NCBI GenBank assembly: GCA_017165825.1
Contig: CM029376.1
Coordinates: 18,814,258 to 18,878,257, forward strand
DNA length: 64,000 nt
Reading direction: 5' to 3'
DNA from: Hepsetus odoe
Lineage: Eukaryota > Chordata > Actinopteri > Characiformes > Hepsetidae
The position numbers were made by a program, and so were the translations under genes. Below are positions 1-11,761 of this stretch, one piece after another. Every line of letters starts with the position of its first letter. Position 1 is the first letter of the stretch. The notes beneath the pieces were generated by a model. The model did not search any database. It saw only the letters and a program-made list of their open reading frames with translations, and was not told the DNA's origin.

Positions 1-814
1 ACCCATATAAAGATCCTTAGGGCTAGAGATGGTAAAATGAAAATACAATTAAATGAGCAATGTTTCTGGACCCAAGCAGCTAGAAGAAGGAGGACCATGC
101 CTTAACAAGAAGCTCGCTACTTTTTCATTAACCCATGAGAGAGTGTGTGGTTTTACATTAAATGTGAGCTCTAATTCATGTTTGTTTACAAGGCTGGCAA
201 TCTGTACTCATTACTGCACACAGCATACTACAGGCCTCAAATCCCAGTTACTTAACTCGTACCACAAAATAAGCCCTGTGGGACCTTCAAAAGCTCCACT
301 ACCAGAGGAGCCCTACACATTATAGCCCACCACGTGTGTTGGATACTGGAATTATTTTCCTGGAGGCCAAAACAGTCTGGTGCATACTACATACACAGTG
401 TATGTCATTGCATATGGACAATCTAGATAGAAAAAGAAAAAAAATCTTGGGTCAAATCTGTCCACCCTTTCAAAGCTTGAAATGAGCCACAAGATAATCA
501 CTACATTGTTTGTCCATTCTAGCTACGCAACTGAAGGCATTTGTTTTTCCTGGGGGCACAGTGAGAAATGGACAACGCATGCCATACACACTCACATTCA
601 TACTGAGAATAGGGACCAATAAAGACTGTACTAGTCATACACCCTAGTGAGTCATAAGAAAAAAGACAGTGATAACAATGAATCTGTCAGTGGGGAGTCT
701 TTGCAGAGACATGCAAATGTATTTTTCTAATAAATCAGTCTAACTGATGATAGATCACCCACGCACGAGTATCGGCATGCAGCGATGGCTGTTCATAATA
801 TTGGAATATTGTTC
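1..814. other. Unannotated AT-rich DNA
   Basis: I see no exon, RNA gene or known repeat here. An open frame at 53-325 (90 codons) has no recognisable domain and no splice or promoter context, so I do not call it. Confidence 0.5.
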
Positions 815-873
815 CTCACTTGTAATGTGCTGTGGATAAAAGTGTCTGCTTAATGAGTTCATGTAAATGTAAT
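815..873 (+). repeat. SINE 3'-end fragment (SINE-B related)
   Basis: The stretch contains GGATAAAAGTGTCTGCTTAA followed by ATGTAAATGTAATG. This matches the usual teleost SINE ending (GGATAAAAGCGTCTGCTAAATG plus an AAATGT tail), which in this window is the sense-strand 3' end of family B. Only the 3' end is recognisable; the tRNA-like head is missing. Confidence 0.6.
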
Positions 874-3800
874 GGATAGGTGGGTTAAACTATCAGTATC
901 AGCTGATACCAGTAGTTCAAACACTGCAGAACTAAATTTAACAGGCCTTTCTGAACTTAAACAATCAAACAATCATGTGTAGCAACTGCTGATCACATCT
1001 GTTGCACTGCTATAGCACACTACATATTTACTAGTAGCTAATCTACATATTTAGTAGCAGCAACACACACAACACATTCAAACAATTATCTTAATTCTTA
1101 ATCATTCAAATAATGACTAGATTATTAAAATAAAAGGTCTCATTAATATTATTAACACAAACCTAAAAATCATTTTATACTGTGAAACGGATACACTTGG
1201 GAAACACAGTGACACTGAGTTTGATCACCACTGCCCAGCACTAACTATCAGTGTCAGATTGAGATGAGTTCTGTGAAACAATGCGGCAGTCATTCTAGGA
1301 ACGTTGGTGCATTTGGAATTATGTGTGGTGTTTGCTATTAAACTCTTATGAAACACCAGCCGCAGGGCACCAGTTTGGACCTGACTGAGGCCTTACTGTT
1401 TAACTCATATCATACTTAGTCACACCCAAACTATCCGACAGCTCACCCAGTCAGAAAGCGGCTCATCGTCTCTGTTTCACCACATAGCCACCAGACTTTA
1501 CACTGAAACAAGACTTATTTTAAGATTTGTGCAATGATGAAATAATAAAGCACACAAGAGAAATCATTGTTAAGAGGCAAAATTTAATTACAGCCAGTGG
1601 TGATCAGCGATTGAACATGATTGAGCCTCATCTGCGCTGTTGTCTGCAAGTGGTAGAATTAATGCAGGCCACTGGGCATAATCAGCCAAAATGAACCAGA
1701 GGAAGATTAAAGAATAGATTCAACACACTTCTTACACTCTTCTTACATTGTGCCACAAATGCTACTTACTTTTTGTGTCCCTTACAGAAAAGCAGATTAC
1801 AATATAGTCAAAGCCATTGTGACCATAAGGACTACTAATGAATTTCATATTTTCTCAAAAGGAAAGCTCAAAAATGCGTAAAAACACGTGCGAGAAAAGA
1901 AATCTGCTCAAAGTCATAGCACGCAGAAGCCCACACGTAATGCAAAACCAATAATGATCATAATCCTTGAGTTCCATCCCCTTCTCCCTAATTCTCGCAG
2001 GCCTCGAATGTGTCAATAGCTATATCCTTCCATGCTCAAAAATAAATCCCACTCAAATTGTTTTAAAGAAGAAAAATAAATGCCACTTTAAATTTGTATG
2101 CCTCTTGTATTTTGAGCCAGATGATGAAAAAAAGATTGGACAGAGAAGCACCATGTGGCCAAACTGAAATGAGATGGACTGTTTGGAGAGCTGCCATTAC
2201 AAGCAGAGGCCCTGTGTTGCTGCTGTAAAAAGAAAAAATGCAATGCCGCTTTGAGTCGGATACACATCCTGGCTATTGGTATTTACGTAGGACAACAGCA
2301 TGCTCAGACAACAGCATGCTCATTAAAAATAAACACAAAATCATTCCTGTACCCCTGCGTTTGCCAATGAAGAAAACAGCAGGCCGAAACCCACGCGCAT
2401 TCTAAAAGGGATGGATGCTGAGTAAAACATGATGCTACTGCAGTTAGTGAGAGCAGGAAAACAGAGCTGACTAAATAGCGAGACAGACAAATTAAACAGA
2501 GCAAAAAACAAGTGCACAACAAGCGCTTCTATTGACAAGGTCCCATTCAACGGCACTCCACAGCCGAAGAGCCAGAAACACAACAACTCCTGACCAACAC
2601 AGGCACAGGATCATGGACACCAAAACAATACTGTTTCTTAGAGATATTTTGTGGATTTATGAGTGCCACTCAACCAAGTATACAAGGGCATCTGCTGCAA
2701 TAAAATGTTGCTGCAACACACAATAACGTTAACCCTGATTGCTGCACAACAATACAAATAATACGAGCGTTAAAATTTACCACCAGCACATTTCTCATGA
2801 TGCCCAGTCATACTGGTCAGGCAGCATGTCAGCATTCTTAATACAGAACTAGTACTTGATGGAAATGGACCATGGGGCATCAGCTATGGAGCAGTCAGAG
2901 TAATGCTTATTTTAGTGCCTAATCATTGCTATTAATTGTGTTTAACACGCCAGTAAGTATTAAATAAAAAGAAAAGTCACTGATCATCTAATAATTTCTT
3001 GTTTTGCAAGCATCCTGCAGGAAACTAACAAACTAAATCCTAAAACCTTCAAAATCTAACAAAAGTTGTGCATTTCAAGGTCTGGGGTAGGTTAGATAAT
3101 GAGCAAATAATAATTTTTGTAGAGAAACCATCAAGCAAAAAGACTTGTTTGGTCAGAAGAAGTTGCTTTTTCAGGTCATCTCCGTTGAGTGTAGGTCACT
3201 CAAGGCTCAGTGGTTTGCAAAAACAGCAAAGAGAATATCCTACATATAATGGTATCTGGGGAAGTACAGTCACCAAAGAAGTGCACAAGCTGATTGAGAT
3301 AGTACGATGCTTTGAGTGATGTTCTGCTGGGAAACGGCAGAGAGACAACTTGACGAAGATGCCCAGGTTTCCCAAATCTGTGGAGTGTGTTTGGACAACA
3401 CGTCTGGACTGCTGCTCACGTGTCAGATACCATTAGGCACCAACAGAGGTCTGTTAGAATCATTACTTTTGTGAGCAAGATTTGATTGCATACGGAGGAC
3501 CACCAACATATTAGGTGAGTGGTTTTTGATCATCAGTGTAAATTGTAACGTTTAGAAACCTTGGGAGACAAAGACATGTTAACTCAACAAATATGACAAT
3601 TTTAGTCATCCAATCTTTTAGCACAAAAGAGAGCTCTTGACTGAACTTTTCTGGCTAAAACATTTAGTCAAAAAAGATTTTTCCCATTTTCAATGCAATT
3701 AGTTCTGTTCCTTATAAACGCAAAGAGGTTAGGCTGTGGCACCTTTTAAAAAGGATACATCTACAGAATTTAACATACCATATTAGAATATGGACTAATA

Positions 3801-4487
3801 TTCTCTAAAGCAATTCCATGGTCAGGATGATTTTTATTGTATCTAAAGAAACTTGACCTTTCGTACCTGAGTTTATTATAATAGACAATAACTGCACCGA
3901 AAAATTTGTGCCTTATCAGGACAGACTCAATATACTTTGCAAACATCCACATCAACATCACTTCATAACCAGTCACAACAAGTACCACTCACCATCACCG
4001 ATAGCCTGCTTTCTGTCTGAGATGCATCCCACATCAGGAATGCCTTCAAACACATGTGGCCTATATTTTAGGCCACAACAAATCCAGGTTCTTTATGGTC
4101 TTTGCTGTACTTATGTCCAAGTGAGAAGTGCTTTCTGCCAGGAATAATGGCAGTGCATGCTATGGCTGAAGACCAGGACTGAATGGAAGCTTGTGTGTGT
4201 GTGTTCAGTGAAGCAGAACCTCCAAGGGCTCTTGAATTAATGATAATAATCACCGAGACTCAGCTCTGATATGAGATCCACTACAACTGCTGCTGAAAGC
4301 AGCCAAGTGGCCACTAGTCACTGCACTAAAATGGCAGCCCCTAACTGTGCTAATGCCTTTCAGGCAGTAATAATAGTTGATATCAGATGACGTCATTTGG
4401 AAACAACAATGACAAAAACTTACAGGCAGACTCAGATACACTTTATGTAATTATCAGTCCATCATTATCTCAGCTGCTTATGCTAAC
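874..4487. other. Unannotated AT-rich DNA
   Basis: This is mostly unique, AT-rich sequence. Short open frames occur on both strands (for example 3068-3319 and 2304-2586), but none shows a protein family motif or plausible splice context. I recognise no repeat. Confidence 0.5.
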
Positions 4488-4863
4488 TAGGGTTGCAGAG
4501 GTACTAGAACAGGGTATCAAACTCCAGTCCTGGAGGGCTGGAGTCCAGCACATTTTGGAGATTTCCCTCCTTAAATACACCTGGTTCACACTTATTGGCG
4601 GGTGTAGTGAGTGTGTTTGAGGAGGGAAATCACCAAAATGTGCTGGACTCTGACCCTCCAGGACTGGAGTACGACACCCCTGTACTAGAACCTATCCCAG
4701 CACTTTAGTGTAAAAGGGTGGAGAAACAACCAGGACAGGTAGCCAGTCCATCACTCAGACCCAAAGCAAACCCACACTGAAAGAACCAAGGCTGCCCTGG
4801 CTAGGAATCAAACCCAGAACCTTCTTACTGAACAGTCCTAACCACAGTGGCAACCTGCTGCCC
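4488..4863 (-). repeat. SINE-C copy, interrupted by a MITE
   Basis: Read on the minus strand, the right end is a tRNA-like head (rightmost part CCTAACCACAGTGG, B-box-like region near 4806-4820). The left end carries the family's 3' motif, CCTATCCCAGC on the plus strand. The copy is split: AGGGTTGCAGAGG lies left of the MITE at 4510-4682 and CCTATCCCAGC lies right of it. Joining the flanks restores the family order seen at 31.7 kb. The copy is much diverged and internally shortened compared with the fuller one at 21.5 kb. Confidence 0.65.
4510..4682. mobile_element. Foldback MITE with 8-bp target duplication (hAT-like)
   Basis: The 173-bp element is almost a perfect hairpin. Its first ~62 bases (starting CAGGGTATCAAACTCCAGTC) match the reverse complement of its last ~62 (ending GACACCCCTG), with only a handful of mismatches. 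It is flanked by the identical 8-mer TACTAGAA at 4502-4509 and 4683-4690. CAGGG termini and an 8-bp duplication are typical of hAT-superfamily non-autonomous elements. The sequence resembles the teleost foldback family I know as Angel-like, but that name is from memory. It has no coding capacity and would need a transposase in trans. Confidence 0.85.
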
Positions 4864-5064
4864 ATGCAGTACTTGATGGTCTTATTGGGTATTTATAACT
4901 TGGAACCAGTTTTGATTCACAGCTTGACTGTAACTGATGTTGTAGTTGCAAAAATGAATTTAGCCATATAATGTCTAAAGCAGTTACTGCTATACTCTGC
5001 TGCTCCTCTTTAATAATCTGATGTTTGTAACAAGCAAACACATGAACAGGAGTACACGCCACAT

Positions 5065-5280
5065 GGGCAGTGGTGGCCTAGAGGTCAGGGACTAGGCCCC
5101 AGGATTGGAAGGTCATGGGTTGGAATCCCTGAGGTACCCTTGAACCCTTAAGGTACCGTCCCCGTTACTGCTCCCTGGCACCCCCCTGCTGCATGTGTGT
5201 GTATGGGTTAAATGCAGAGGAAGCATTTCGTTGTGGTTCACTGTGCTGTGCTGTGTTTCACATTGACAAGTTGTCACTTT
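5065..5280 (+). repeat. SINE-A copy
   Basis: A tRNA-derived SINE. The A-box region GGTGGCCTAGAGGTCAGGGA is followed by a degenerate B box (GGGTTGGAATCCC), then the body motifs GAGGTACCCTTGA, GGTTAAATGCAGAGG and TTGTGGTTCACTGTGC, ending TTGTCACTTTAG. The TTGCC segment between the B box and GAGGTACC is missing, so the copy is slightly shortened. It codes for nothing; mobilisation would have depended on a partner LINE. Confidence 0.85.
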
Positions 5281-7289
5281 AGCTTCAAGTCATATGCTTT
5301 TAATTGTAACTCTTCTGAAACCAGTAATCAGTACTAAGCACTTAATGAGTTGTAACTCGCTTATGTGCTGGCTTGGATATTCACTTGTATTCAACGATTA
5401 AAGTAATATGGTGTTTATTACAAGGCAGCAAACAGAAGGCTCTGAATTCACATGCTGATCCATTTTACTGCACCCAACCTGCACACGCATGTGTCACAAC
5501 TCCTCTAGGACAGATTGTGGCCTCTTTCTTCAGGCCCCCTAGTGACTATGGCTGGCGGAATGGAAATCCCTCTAGAAATTTTCATTAATACAGTCAGATA
5601 AAATATTTTTCACCATAACTGTGTTATGAAATTAACTGGGACACTGCTGGCTCTGTGAGCGAAATGTTTGAATATGGTTTGAGGGGTGAAAGGGGAGGGG
5701 TGAGAACCACCACATTTCCATCCGAACAAGTCTTCCGAAGTTACTGCATAAAAAAATTGGAACTGAGAAACCTCCAAAACGAGTGGAAATGACATTTCAT
5801 GGTAATGGGAGTAAGGGTCATTGAGTTAAAGGGTACATTTAAAACATTAGGCTGGGCATGGTTATCACTTTGACACCTTTGAAAGACATGAAAAAGATAA
5901 TCAAACATGTTCATGCTGTTGGCATCAGCTGATGGTCTGAATGTGAAACTATTTGCCCTAGAGTTAGAATTCTACTGAGCTACTTCTAAATGATAAAATG
6001 ACAGTTTGGCTTAATGTCAAATGTGTTGGGGGCTCATCCAAATCAATTTCTGTCTGTTTTCCACCATCTCCCATTAAGCTCCTCCAGCCCCTGCACAGAC
6101 CAAAGACAAAAACATGCAAAAGCATGGGCAGAACCCACCTCGGGCTTTACAAGCCTCTCAGTCCAAGGGCTTTGATCAAATTTAAGGCACTGTTCTCTTC
6201 CTGAATGTTCCTCTGGAGAAGTCGGGGGATTTCACACACACTCACACTGGTGGGGACAGCTCCTCACAGACCCTCTTTGAAGGTGTGCTCACCCGCGCTG
6301 GCTTTTATCTGCCTAGGGCCGGGCGAGGCTTTAGCTTTCTGATGGCACACATCATAGGCAGAGAGGAAAAGAAGTGCTCATACCTGAAGTGAAGTGGGGC
6401 TCCTTTTCTTCATCCTCTGTTTGCAGGCCTCTGCTGAAAACGCAGAGGGACCGAGCGTCTGTTAATATCGAGAGCTTCAGACCATAATGAAGATGTTGAG
6501 TCAAATCTTGCCTGTCACTGCCAATGTATGCAGTCCTGTCAAATACGACTGTCTGCAATGACTTAAAAATGGTCTCCATCCTAATAGCAACAAACTTATG
6601 ATGCAAAAGACTAAAAGATGCAGTGCATTAAATATATCAATAAAACATTTTCTTTCCGTCAACTTTGAACAAAAGACATGGCTGATGATCAACAGGTATG
6701 GTGGGGTGAGCTTTTGTTTTGTTTCACCTGAAAATAACAGTTTTATAAAGAAGCTCGTGTGAAAAGTTATGTGAAATGTCAAATGTTGCCAACATCCCTG
6801 GCAAAAAAGAAAAGCCAAAATAAGACATCTTTGACTTGACACTGACATAATTTGTGGGAATGAAACACCTCCAGGCCAAGTGCCATTTGCTGTCATATGC
6901 TGCAGTTTAGTTGATTTTTGTGTGATGAGTATTCAGCATGATGTTCATTCAGCTCGAACCGCATTGCCATATGGCATCTGCTTACTGCCTTCATTTCCTT
7001 AGCTTTGTAAAAATAAAATGTGTGTAACCAATTTTTCAAATGGACCTTTCTTGTCAACTGCTTTGCTTACATTATCCAGCTGCGTGAAAGCTGCAGGGCT
7101 GCCAATCAAAACACTTTAGCTCCTGCAGGAGTCCTTACAGTGAACTTGCACAAACTCAAACAAGTCGCCAGACATTATGTCAATGCAGACACAAGCTTCT
7201 TTTCTATAATACCACAGATGATGTGGGGGTGAAAGCTGATTTCCAGTGTGCCTCCTCAAAGCTTATTAAATGCATCAGAGAATCGCTGT
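5281..7289. other. Unannotated AT-rich DNA
   Basis: No repeat or gene recognised. A 131-codon minus frame at 6501-6896 has no recognisable motif, and its composition is typical of chance open frames in AT-rich DNA. Confidence 0.5.
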
Positions 7290-7505
7290 GAAGTAAAGTG
7301 AAAGTGACTATTTGTCATTGTGAAAGACGGCACAGCACACAGTGAAACACGGCAAAATGTATCCTCTGCATTTAACCCATACACACAGTGTAGCAGTGGG
7401 CAGACACATCCAGCGCCCAGGGAGCAGTGATGGGGTGGTAGCTAACTCATGGGTACCTCAGGGCAACCGACAGTTCCAAATTTGAACCCTTGACCTTCCG
7501 CAACC
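7290..7505 (-). repeat. SINE-A copy, 5'-truncated
   Basis: Read on the minus strand this is the body and tail of family A: plus-strand motifs AAAGTGACTATTTGTCATTG, CTCTGCATTTAACCCATAC, GGGAGCAGTGATGGGG and GGGTACCTCAGGGCAACC, then a decayed B box around TTGAACCCTTGACCTTCCG. The A-box end is absent, as expected for 5'-truncated retroposition. Confidence 0.85.
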
Positions 7506-7840
7506 TTGCGCATAAAATATTTGTTGGTCCAATAAACCAGCTTCAACCATCAGTGAACATAGTCGAGTCTATGAGAAAATGCAAATTGCTAAATTTTTTA
7601 TATCCTCTGTTCAAGGTTACAACACCATATTTTACTAATATTTCAGTTTGCCAAAAACTCCATTTCATTAAGTACCAAGAAATTCTGTGATTAAAGCAGA
7701 CTGTGACTACACACTAAAAAACTTGTGCCAGGCGAAGTTAGACACACAAGCCAGCTTGCCTTGGCCATCTGCGCCGGACTAGGGATCTGAATTTAGATTG
7801 TACATTTATAACCCAAAATTTTGAAAGAAAATGTAAAATC

Positions 7841-7842
<2 letters not shown>

Positions 7843-7891
<49 letters not shown>

Positions 7892-7900
7892 ATATATATA
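7843..7900. repeat. (AT)n microsatellite
   Basis: A dinucleotide AT array of about 58 bases with one phase break (TATT) near 7880. It lies about 25 bases before a SINE-C 3' fragment. Confidence 0.95.
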
Positions 7901-7924
7901 AACATTAAATAAAAACTTCACAAT

Positions 7925-8040
7925 GGCAAGCACCTGTCCAGGGTGTGTCCCCGTCCTTTCGCCTCTGTGGAGCTGGGATGGACTCCAGCACTTCTGCGAC
8001 CGCTTCTGGGACAAGTTGGCAGGAAAATGACTGACTGACT
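7925..8040 (+). repeat. SINE-C 3' fragment
   Basis: The 3' third of family C: CACCTGTCCAGGGTGTGTCC, AGCTGGGATGGACTCCAGCA and a terminal ATGACTGACTGACT. The same block occurs in the fuller copy at 21.5 kb and inverted at 11.1 and 31.7 kb. The tRNA-like head is missing. Confidence 0.8.
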
Positions 8041-9343
8041 AAAATAATTCAATAAAATAAAAACGCTATTTTTTGGATGAAAAAATGCTAACTCTTCTCT
8101 ACATATTTCATAACAGCTATGGTGTTTGTTGGCCTACTCACCATCAGTTTAATGATAAAGGAAATACTGGAGGGTGGCTAATACTATCAGCTAAAAGTGA
8201 TAAGGTACTGGGTTTGTTTCTCATTCTGGGCCGCCAGGGTACTTTTTTGTGGCATTTGCATGTTTTCTCAAGTTTTCTTTCAAAGTTTAAAGAAGTTGTT
8301 TTTGTCTTTTTATTGACTGGATTTTTTTGACACATTTTCGTCCTGTTTTTTTCACTTCTTACACTAAAACAGTCATTATAACCAGTGCATGTGTAATTAA
8401 TCATGTAATTTTGTAATGACATTGAAAAATTATTTAGTTTGAATCCACATCAAATCCACAACAATAACTCAAAGACTTCTAAAGCTTCATTCACATTAAT
8501 AATACATCTGAGAGTACTGAGTGACAGCACAGCCGCCGCTCATGATGGGTGTTGTCAATTTTACTTCTGCCGTCTTCTTTCGCTGCAGTCAGACTGGCAG
8601 GAAGCGCGTAGTCAACGTTACAGCATCTGAAGATCTGTCAGTTGTGGAGATGGGGAGAGCAGCGGAGTGCCATTAGACAGGCAAAAGCAGGTGCTGTTGA
8701 GTGCTGTGGACAACAGTGCAGCGAGGAGAGCGTGTCTATCGGCTGAGTCAGCCCGAGAATTCCTAATGCAGCTTTAAATCACTGCTGCTTAACAGCAATT
8801 TGCTGCACAGAGGGCATCATTTCTTTTTCCGATACCATGCTATGTTTACCAACAGGGCCGGGCAGCGGTGGATGATTTGGCAAAGAGGCTTAGTCCAGAT
8901 TCTCTTATTTGCTAATGAAAGACCCAAGACTTTTCACACTATCAAATGAAGGTGAGGGGTGCCAGGCTGGTCTGGCTTTGCCTGAGAGTATTTTGAGAAT
9001 ATTGCATGATGAAGCCTCATTATCATAAATATCAAACAGTTCAGGGCAAGGAATCAAATGCAGAACGAATTGGAATTTCTGGGCATTCATTCTGGATCAT
9101 ATAGGAACTAATGTTGCATGGGGTTTTCCTGACATTTTTTATAGGTCTGGCTCAGAACAACAGGGCAGGTAGCACAGAGCAAATACTTTTCCTGCTAGAC
9201 TTAAAGCTTTCTGAGAGCTAAAGGTTGAAAAACAAATCTATATTTTTTTATTGAACAAAAAATACATTTTTATTAAATATGAATAATTTAAAATGAGTAT
9301 TAAAATGAATGTATAGGATACAAAAAAAAAAACAAAAACATAC
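8041..9343. other. Unannotated DNA
   Basis: No gene or repeat recognised. A slightly CpG-richer patch at about 8525-8625 has no exon signal. Opposed open frames at 8073-8330 and 8144-8422 overlap antisense to each other and lack motifs. Confidence 0.5.
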
Positions 9344-9393
9344 GTTTGTTGTAAGCACTTTGGATAAAATTCCAACAGCCAAATGCTGTAAAA
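9344..9393 (+). repeat. SINE 3'-end fragment (SINE-B related)
   Basis: GTAAGCACTTTGGATAAAAT followed by CAGCCAAATGCTGTAAA matches the common teleost SINE 3' end (GTAAGTCGCTTTGGATAAAAGCGTC form, then CAAATGCTGTAAA). Only this ~50-base tail region remains. Confidence 0.55.
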
Positions 9394-9438
9394 TATTGCT
9401 TTGAATTAACAATTATTTTTCGTTTCAGTAATTAATAC

Positions 9439-9652
9439 TAAAGTGAAGTGAAGCGAAAGTGACCATTTGTCATAGTGTTTAACCCATACACACACACCAT
9501 CCAGCACTGGGCAGCTATAATCCAGTGCCCGGGAGCAGTAATGGGGATGGTATCTTGCCTCATGCAACTCAGGCAACTATTGGTCTGGGACTCAAAACCT
9601 GCAACCCTTCCTGTTATGGGGTCTAGTCCCTAACTTCTAGACCACAACTGCC
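9439..9652 (-). repeat. SINE-A copy with internal deletion
   Basis: Family A on the minus strand. The 3' tail region begins AAGTGAAGTGAAGCGAAAGT; GTTTAACCCATACACACA, GTGCCCGGGAGCAGTAATGG and a diverged B-box region (GGGACTCAAAACCTGCAACC) follow; it ends with the A-box complement CCTAACTTCTAGACCACAAC. About 40 bases of the body (the GTTCACTGTGTGCTGTG segment) are missing. Confidence 0.85.
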
Positions 9653-10410
9653 TAGTTAGAAGCAACAGAAATAATAAATCACAAAATGCTGCACTTGCAT
9701 GCTCAATACTAAGCATATGTTCCAAGTGTTGGGAAAAATGCAGTTGGTGTTTATTCTGTATCAAAATGTTGCAAATTTCAGATTTAAATGACTTTTATCT
9801 AACTAAATGTTAGCTTCTGTTGTACAAAAGCTCTGGTCCGGCTACAGCATAATCCTCACCATACTGTAGCTCATTTTTAAATAACATTATAGCTTACAAA
9901 TGTTCATGTAATGTAGTAATATACTATAAGTAAAGCCTGATTATTTATCTCAAACAGTGCATTTAGTATTCATGTATTCATCTTCCTTTGAGTTTTTTTG
10001 CCATGACCTTATTTATTTTAATTTAATTTTATGTTTTTGTTGAATAATTATTTCTCCTTTAGTTACATGCATGTGTACACACACCTAAGGCATTTGTGCA
10101 TCCAAGATTAAACATATCTAATTTTGATTCTGTCACAAATGGTTTTAAATTACAAAAAAAAAAATGAAATTTGATCATCGTATCATAGAGCTTATGCTGT
10201 GACATTCCTACACCAGCATATATCTTTATGCTCACTTTTTGAAAGGTAGCATTTGTTCTCCTGCATTTTTGCATTCATTTTCCTGGATTATGTAAGTCTG
10301 TATGACCTGGCAGCCACGTCTCTATTGTGTTCATGGATGTACGCCTAAAACATTCATGCAGCTCCGAGGCATAATGAGGGCTTGGGCATGTCAGCACTAG
10401 ATATACTCAA
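9653..10410. other. Unannotated AT-rich DNA
   Basis: Very AT-rich. I see no gene or recognisable repeat. Confidence 0.5.
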
Positions 10411-10416
10411 GAAAGG

Positions 10417-10638
10417 CTCTTCTCTCTCTCTCTCTCTCTTCTTCTCTTCTATCTACAATATTTATTTGAATATCAAATAGGACATTAGTCAATACACACA
10501 CACACATTACATTATTGCACTATCACACACACACACATATATACATTCACACATACAGTATGAGCCAGCTGCATTATCTGTGGAAGGGAGCTGAGCTACG
10601 AAGTTGTCAGAAAGCAGGGATCAGGCAAGCAGGGAGGC

Positions 10639-10670
<32 letters not shown>

Positions 10671-10782
10671 TATCTCTCACTGGATGGGAGGTCTGTGCAA
10701 GTGCCAAACTCCAGAGCTCAGCAACAAGCCCTACTGAGACATGGCTGAACCTGCAGAAAGCTGAAACAGAAGGTCAGAGAGG

Positions 10783-10834
<52 letters not shown>

Positions 10835-10866
10835 AAAGAGAAAGAGAGAGATAGAAGGAGCACTTG
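10417..10866. repeat. Microsatellite cluster (TC, CA, TG, GA)
   Basis: Several dinucleotide arrays lie within 450 bases: TC at about 10420-10440, CA at 10493-10506 and 10525-10538, TG at 10643-10671, TG at 10784-10829, then GA-rich sequence to 10860. The two TG arrays sit in a weak duplication: both are preceded by an AGAGGCCTGTGTG or GGAGGCCTGTTTG phrase. Long open frames here are products of the repeats. Confidence 0.9.
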
Positions 10867-11017
10867 AGATCAGTGAACAAGAGTGTAAATCTTCTGACTC
10901 TTGCAATGATTCATTAATATTGATAATTCATTAAAGTGAATTCTTTATAATTCACAAAAATAATAAAGTGTGTAATTTCTTTACTACAGTTAAATCCTCA
11001 GTTCATCAAATTTGAGA

Positions 11018-11036
11018 GAATATATATATATAGAGA

Positions 11037-11074
<38 letters not shown>
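11018..11074. repeat. (AT)n microsatellite with TAGAGAG interruption
   Basis: AT array interrupted by TAGAGAG near 11031. It directly abuts the 3' tail of the minus-strand SINE-C copy that starts at about 11078. Confidence 0.9.
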
Positions 11075-11077
<3 letters not shown>

Positions 11078-11205
11078 CAGTCAGTCAGTCACTTCAGTCA
11101 TTTTCTGGGGTCAGCTTGTCCTATCAGGTCGCTGGGGTGCTGGAGTCCATCCCAGCTCACACAGGCTGAAGGACGGGGACACACCTGACAGGTCACAGCC
11201 TAGCA
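11078..11205 (-). repeat. SINE-C 3' fragment
   Basis: On the plus strand it starts CAGTCAGTCAGTCACTTCAG (tail) and continues CTGGAGTCCATCCCAGCTCA and GGACGGGGACACACCTG. This is the inverse of the 7.9-kb copy. The tRNA-like head is lost. Confidence 0.8.
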
Positions 11206-11212
11206 CTAATCA

Positions 11213-11626
11213 AATCAATATCTGGTGTTAGTACCTTTTGCCTTCAAACCAGCATCAGTTCTTCTGGCCCCCACAGAGCCCTGATCTCAACATCATCCAG
11301 TGTGTCTGGATTACATGAAGAGGACAGAAGGATGTGAGGAAGCCTACATCCACAGAAGATCTGTGGTTAGTTCTCCAAGATGTTTGGAACAACCTACCAG
11401 CCGAGTTCCTTCAAAAACTGTGTGCAAGTGTACCTAGAGGAACTGATGCTGTTGAAGGCAAAGGGTGGTCACACCAAATATTGATTTGATTTAGATTTCT
11501 CTTTTGTTCATTCACTGCATTTTATTGATTGATGAAAGTAAATGATTAACACTTCCATTTCTGAAAGTATTCTTTGTTTACAGCATTTTTTCCACACCTG
11601 CCTAAAACTTTTGCCCAGTACTGTAT
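11213..11626 (+). mobile_element. Tc1-like transposon, internally deleted
   Basis: The left inner inverted repeat (about 11215-11262, TTTTGCCTTCAAACCAGCAT) pairs with the right one (about 11440-11488, ATGCTGTTGAAGGCAAAGGG). The right end runs to CTAAAACTTTTGCCCAGTAC with TGTATA beyond, matching the fish Tc1 terminus and its TA target. Between the repeats lies only the C-terminal part of a transposase. The outer left terminal repeat is missing; the sequence there passes into a SINE-C copy. Confidence 0.8.
11271..11489 (+). pseudogene. Tc1 transposase C-terminus, pseudogene
   Basis: Translated from 11271, the frame starts PQSPDLN, the motif that precedes the third catalytic residue of Tc1 DDE transposases, and continues IIQCVWIT. 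The expected Pro-Ile-Glu after DLN reads Ile-Ile-Gln, so the catalytic Glu is replaced by Gln, and a TGA follows WIT. After the stop, the same frame carries EDLWLVLQDVWNNLP and ends ILI-stop at 11487-11489. The N-terminal DNA-binding domain and the first two catalytic aspartates are absent. It cannot encode an active enzyme. Confidence 0.8.
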
Positions 11627-11653
11627 ATATATATTCATATAAATATACACATA

Positions 11654-11761
11654 TAAGTGAAGTGAAAGTGACTATTTGTCATTGTGAAACAGAGCACAAC
11701 ACAGTGAAACAATGAAATGCCTCCTCTGCTTTTCACCCTTACACACATGTGGAGCAGGCGT
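11654..11761 (-). repeat. SINE-A 3' fragment
   Basis: Only the tail half of family A: plus-strand AAGTGAAGTGAAAGTGACTA, TTTGTCATTGTGAAACAGAG, then CCTCTGCTTTTCACCCTTAC. It stops at GGAGCAGGCG. It lies about 30 bases right of the Tc1 remnant. Confidence 0.8.

Noticed and set aside
6501..6896. 131-codon minus frame
   Set aside because: Hydrophobic, with Phe/Leu runs typical of AT-rich DNA; no domain or splice context.
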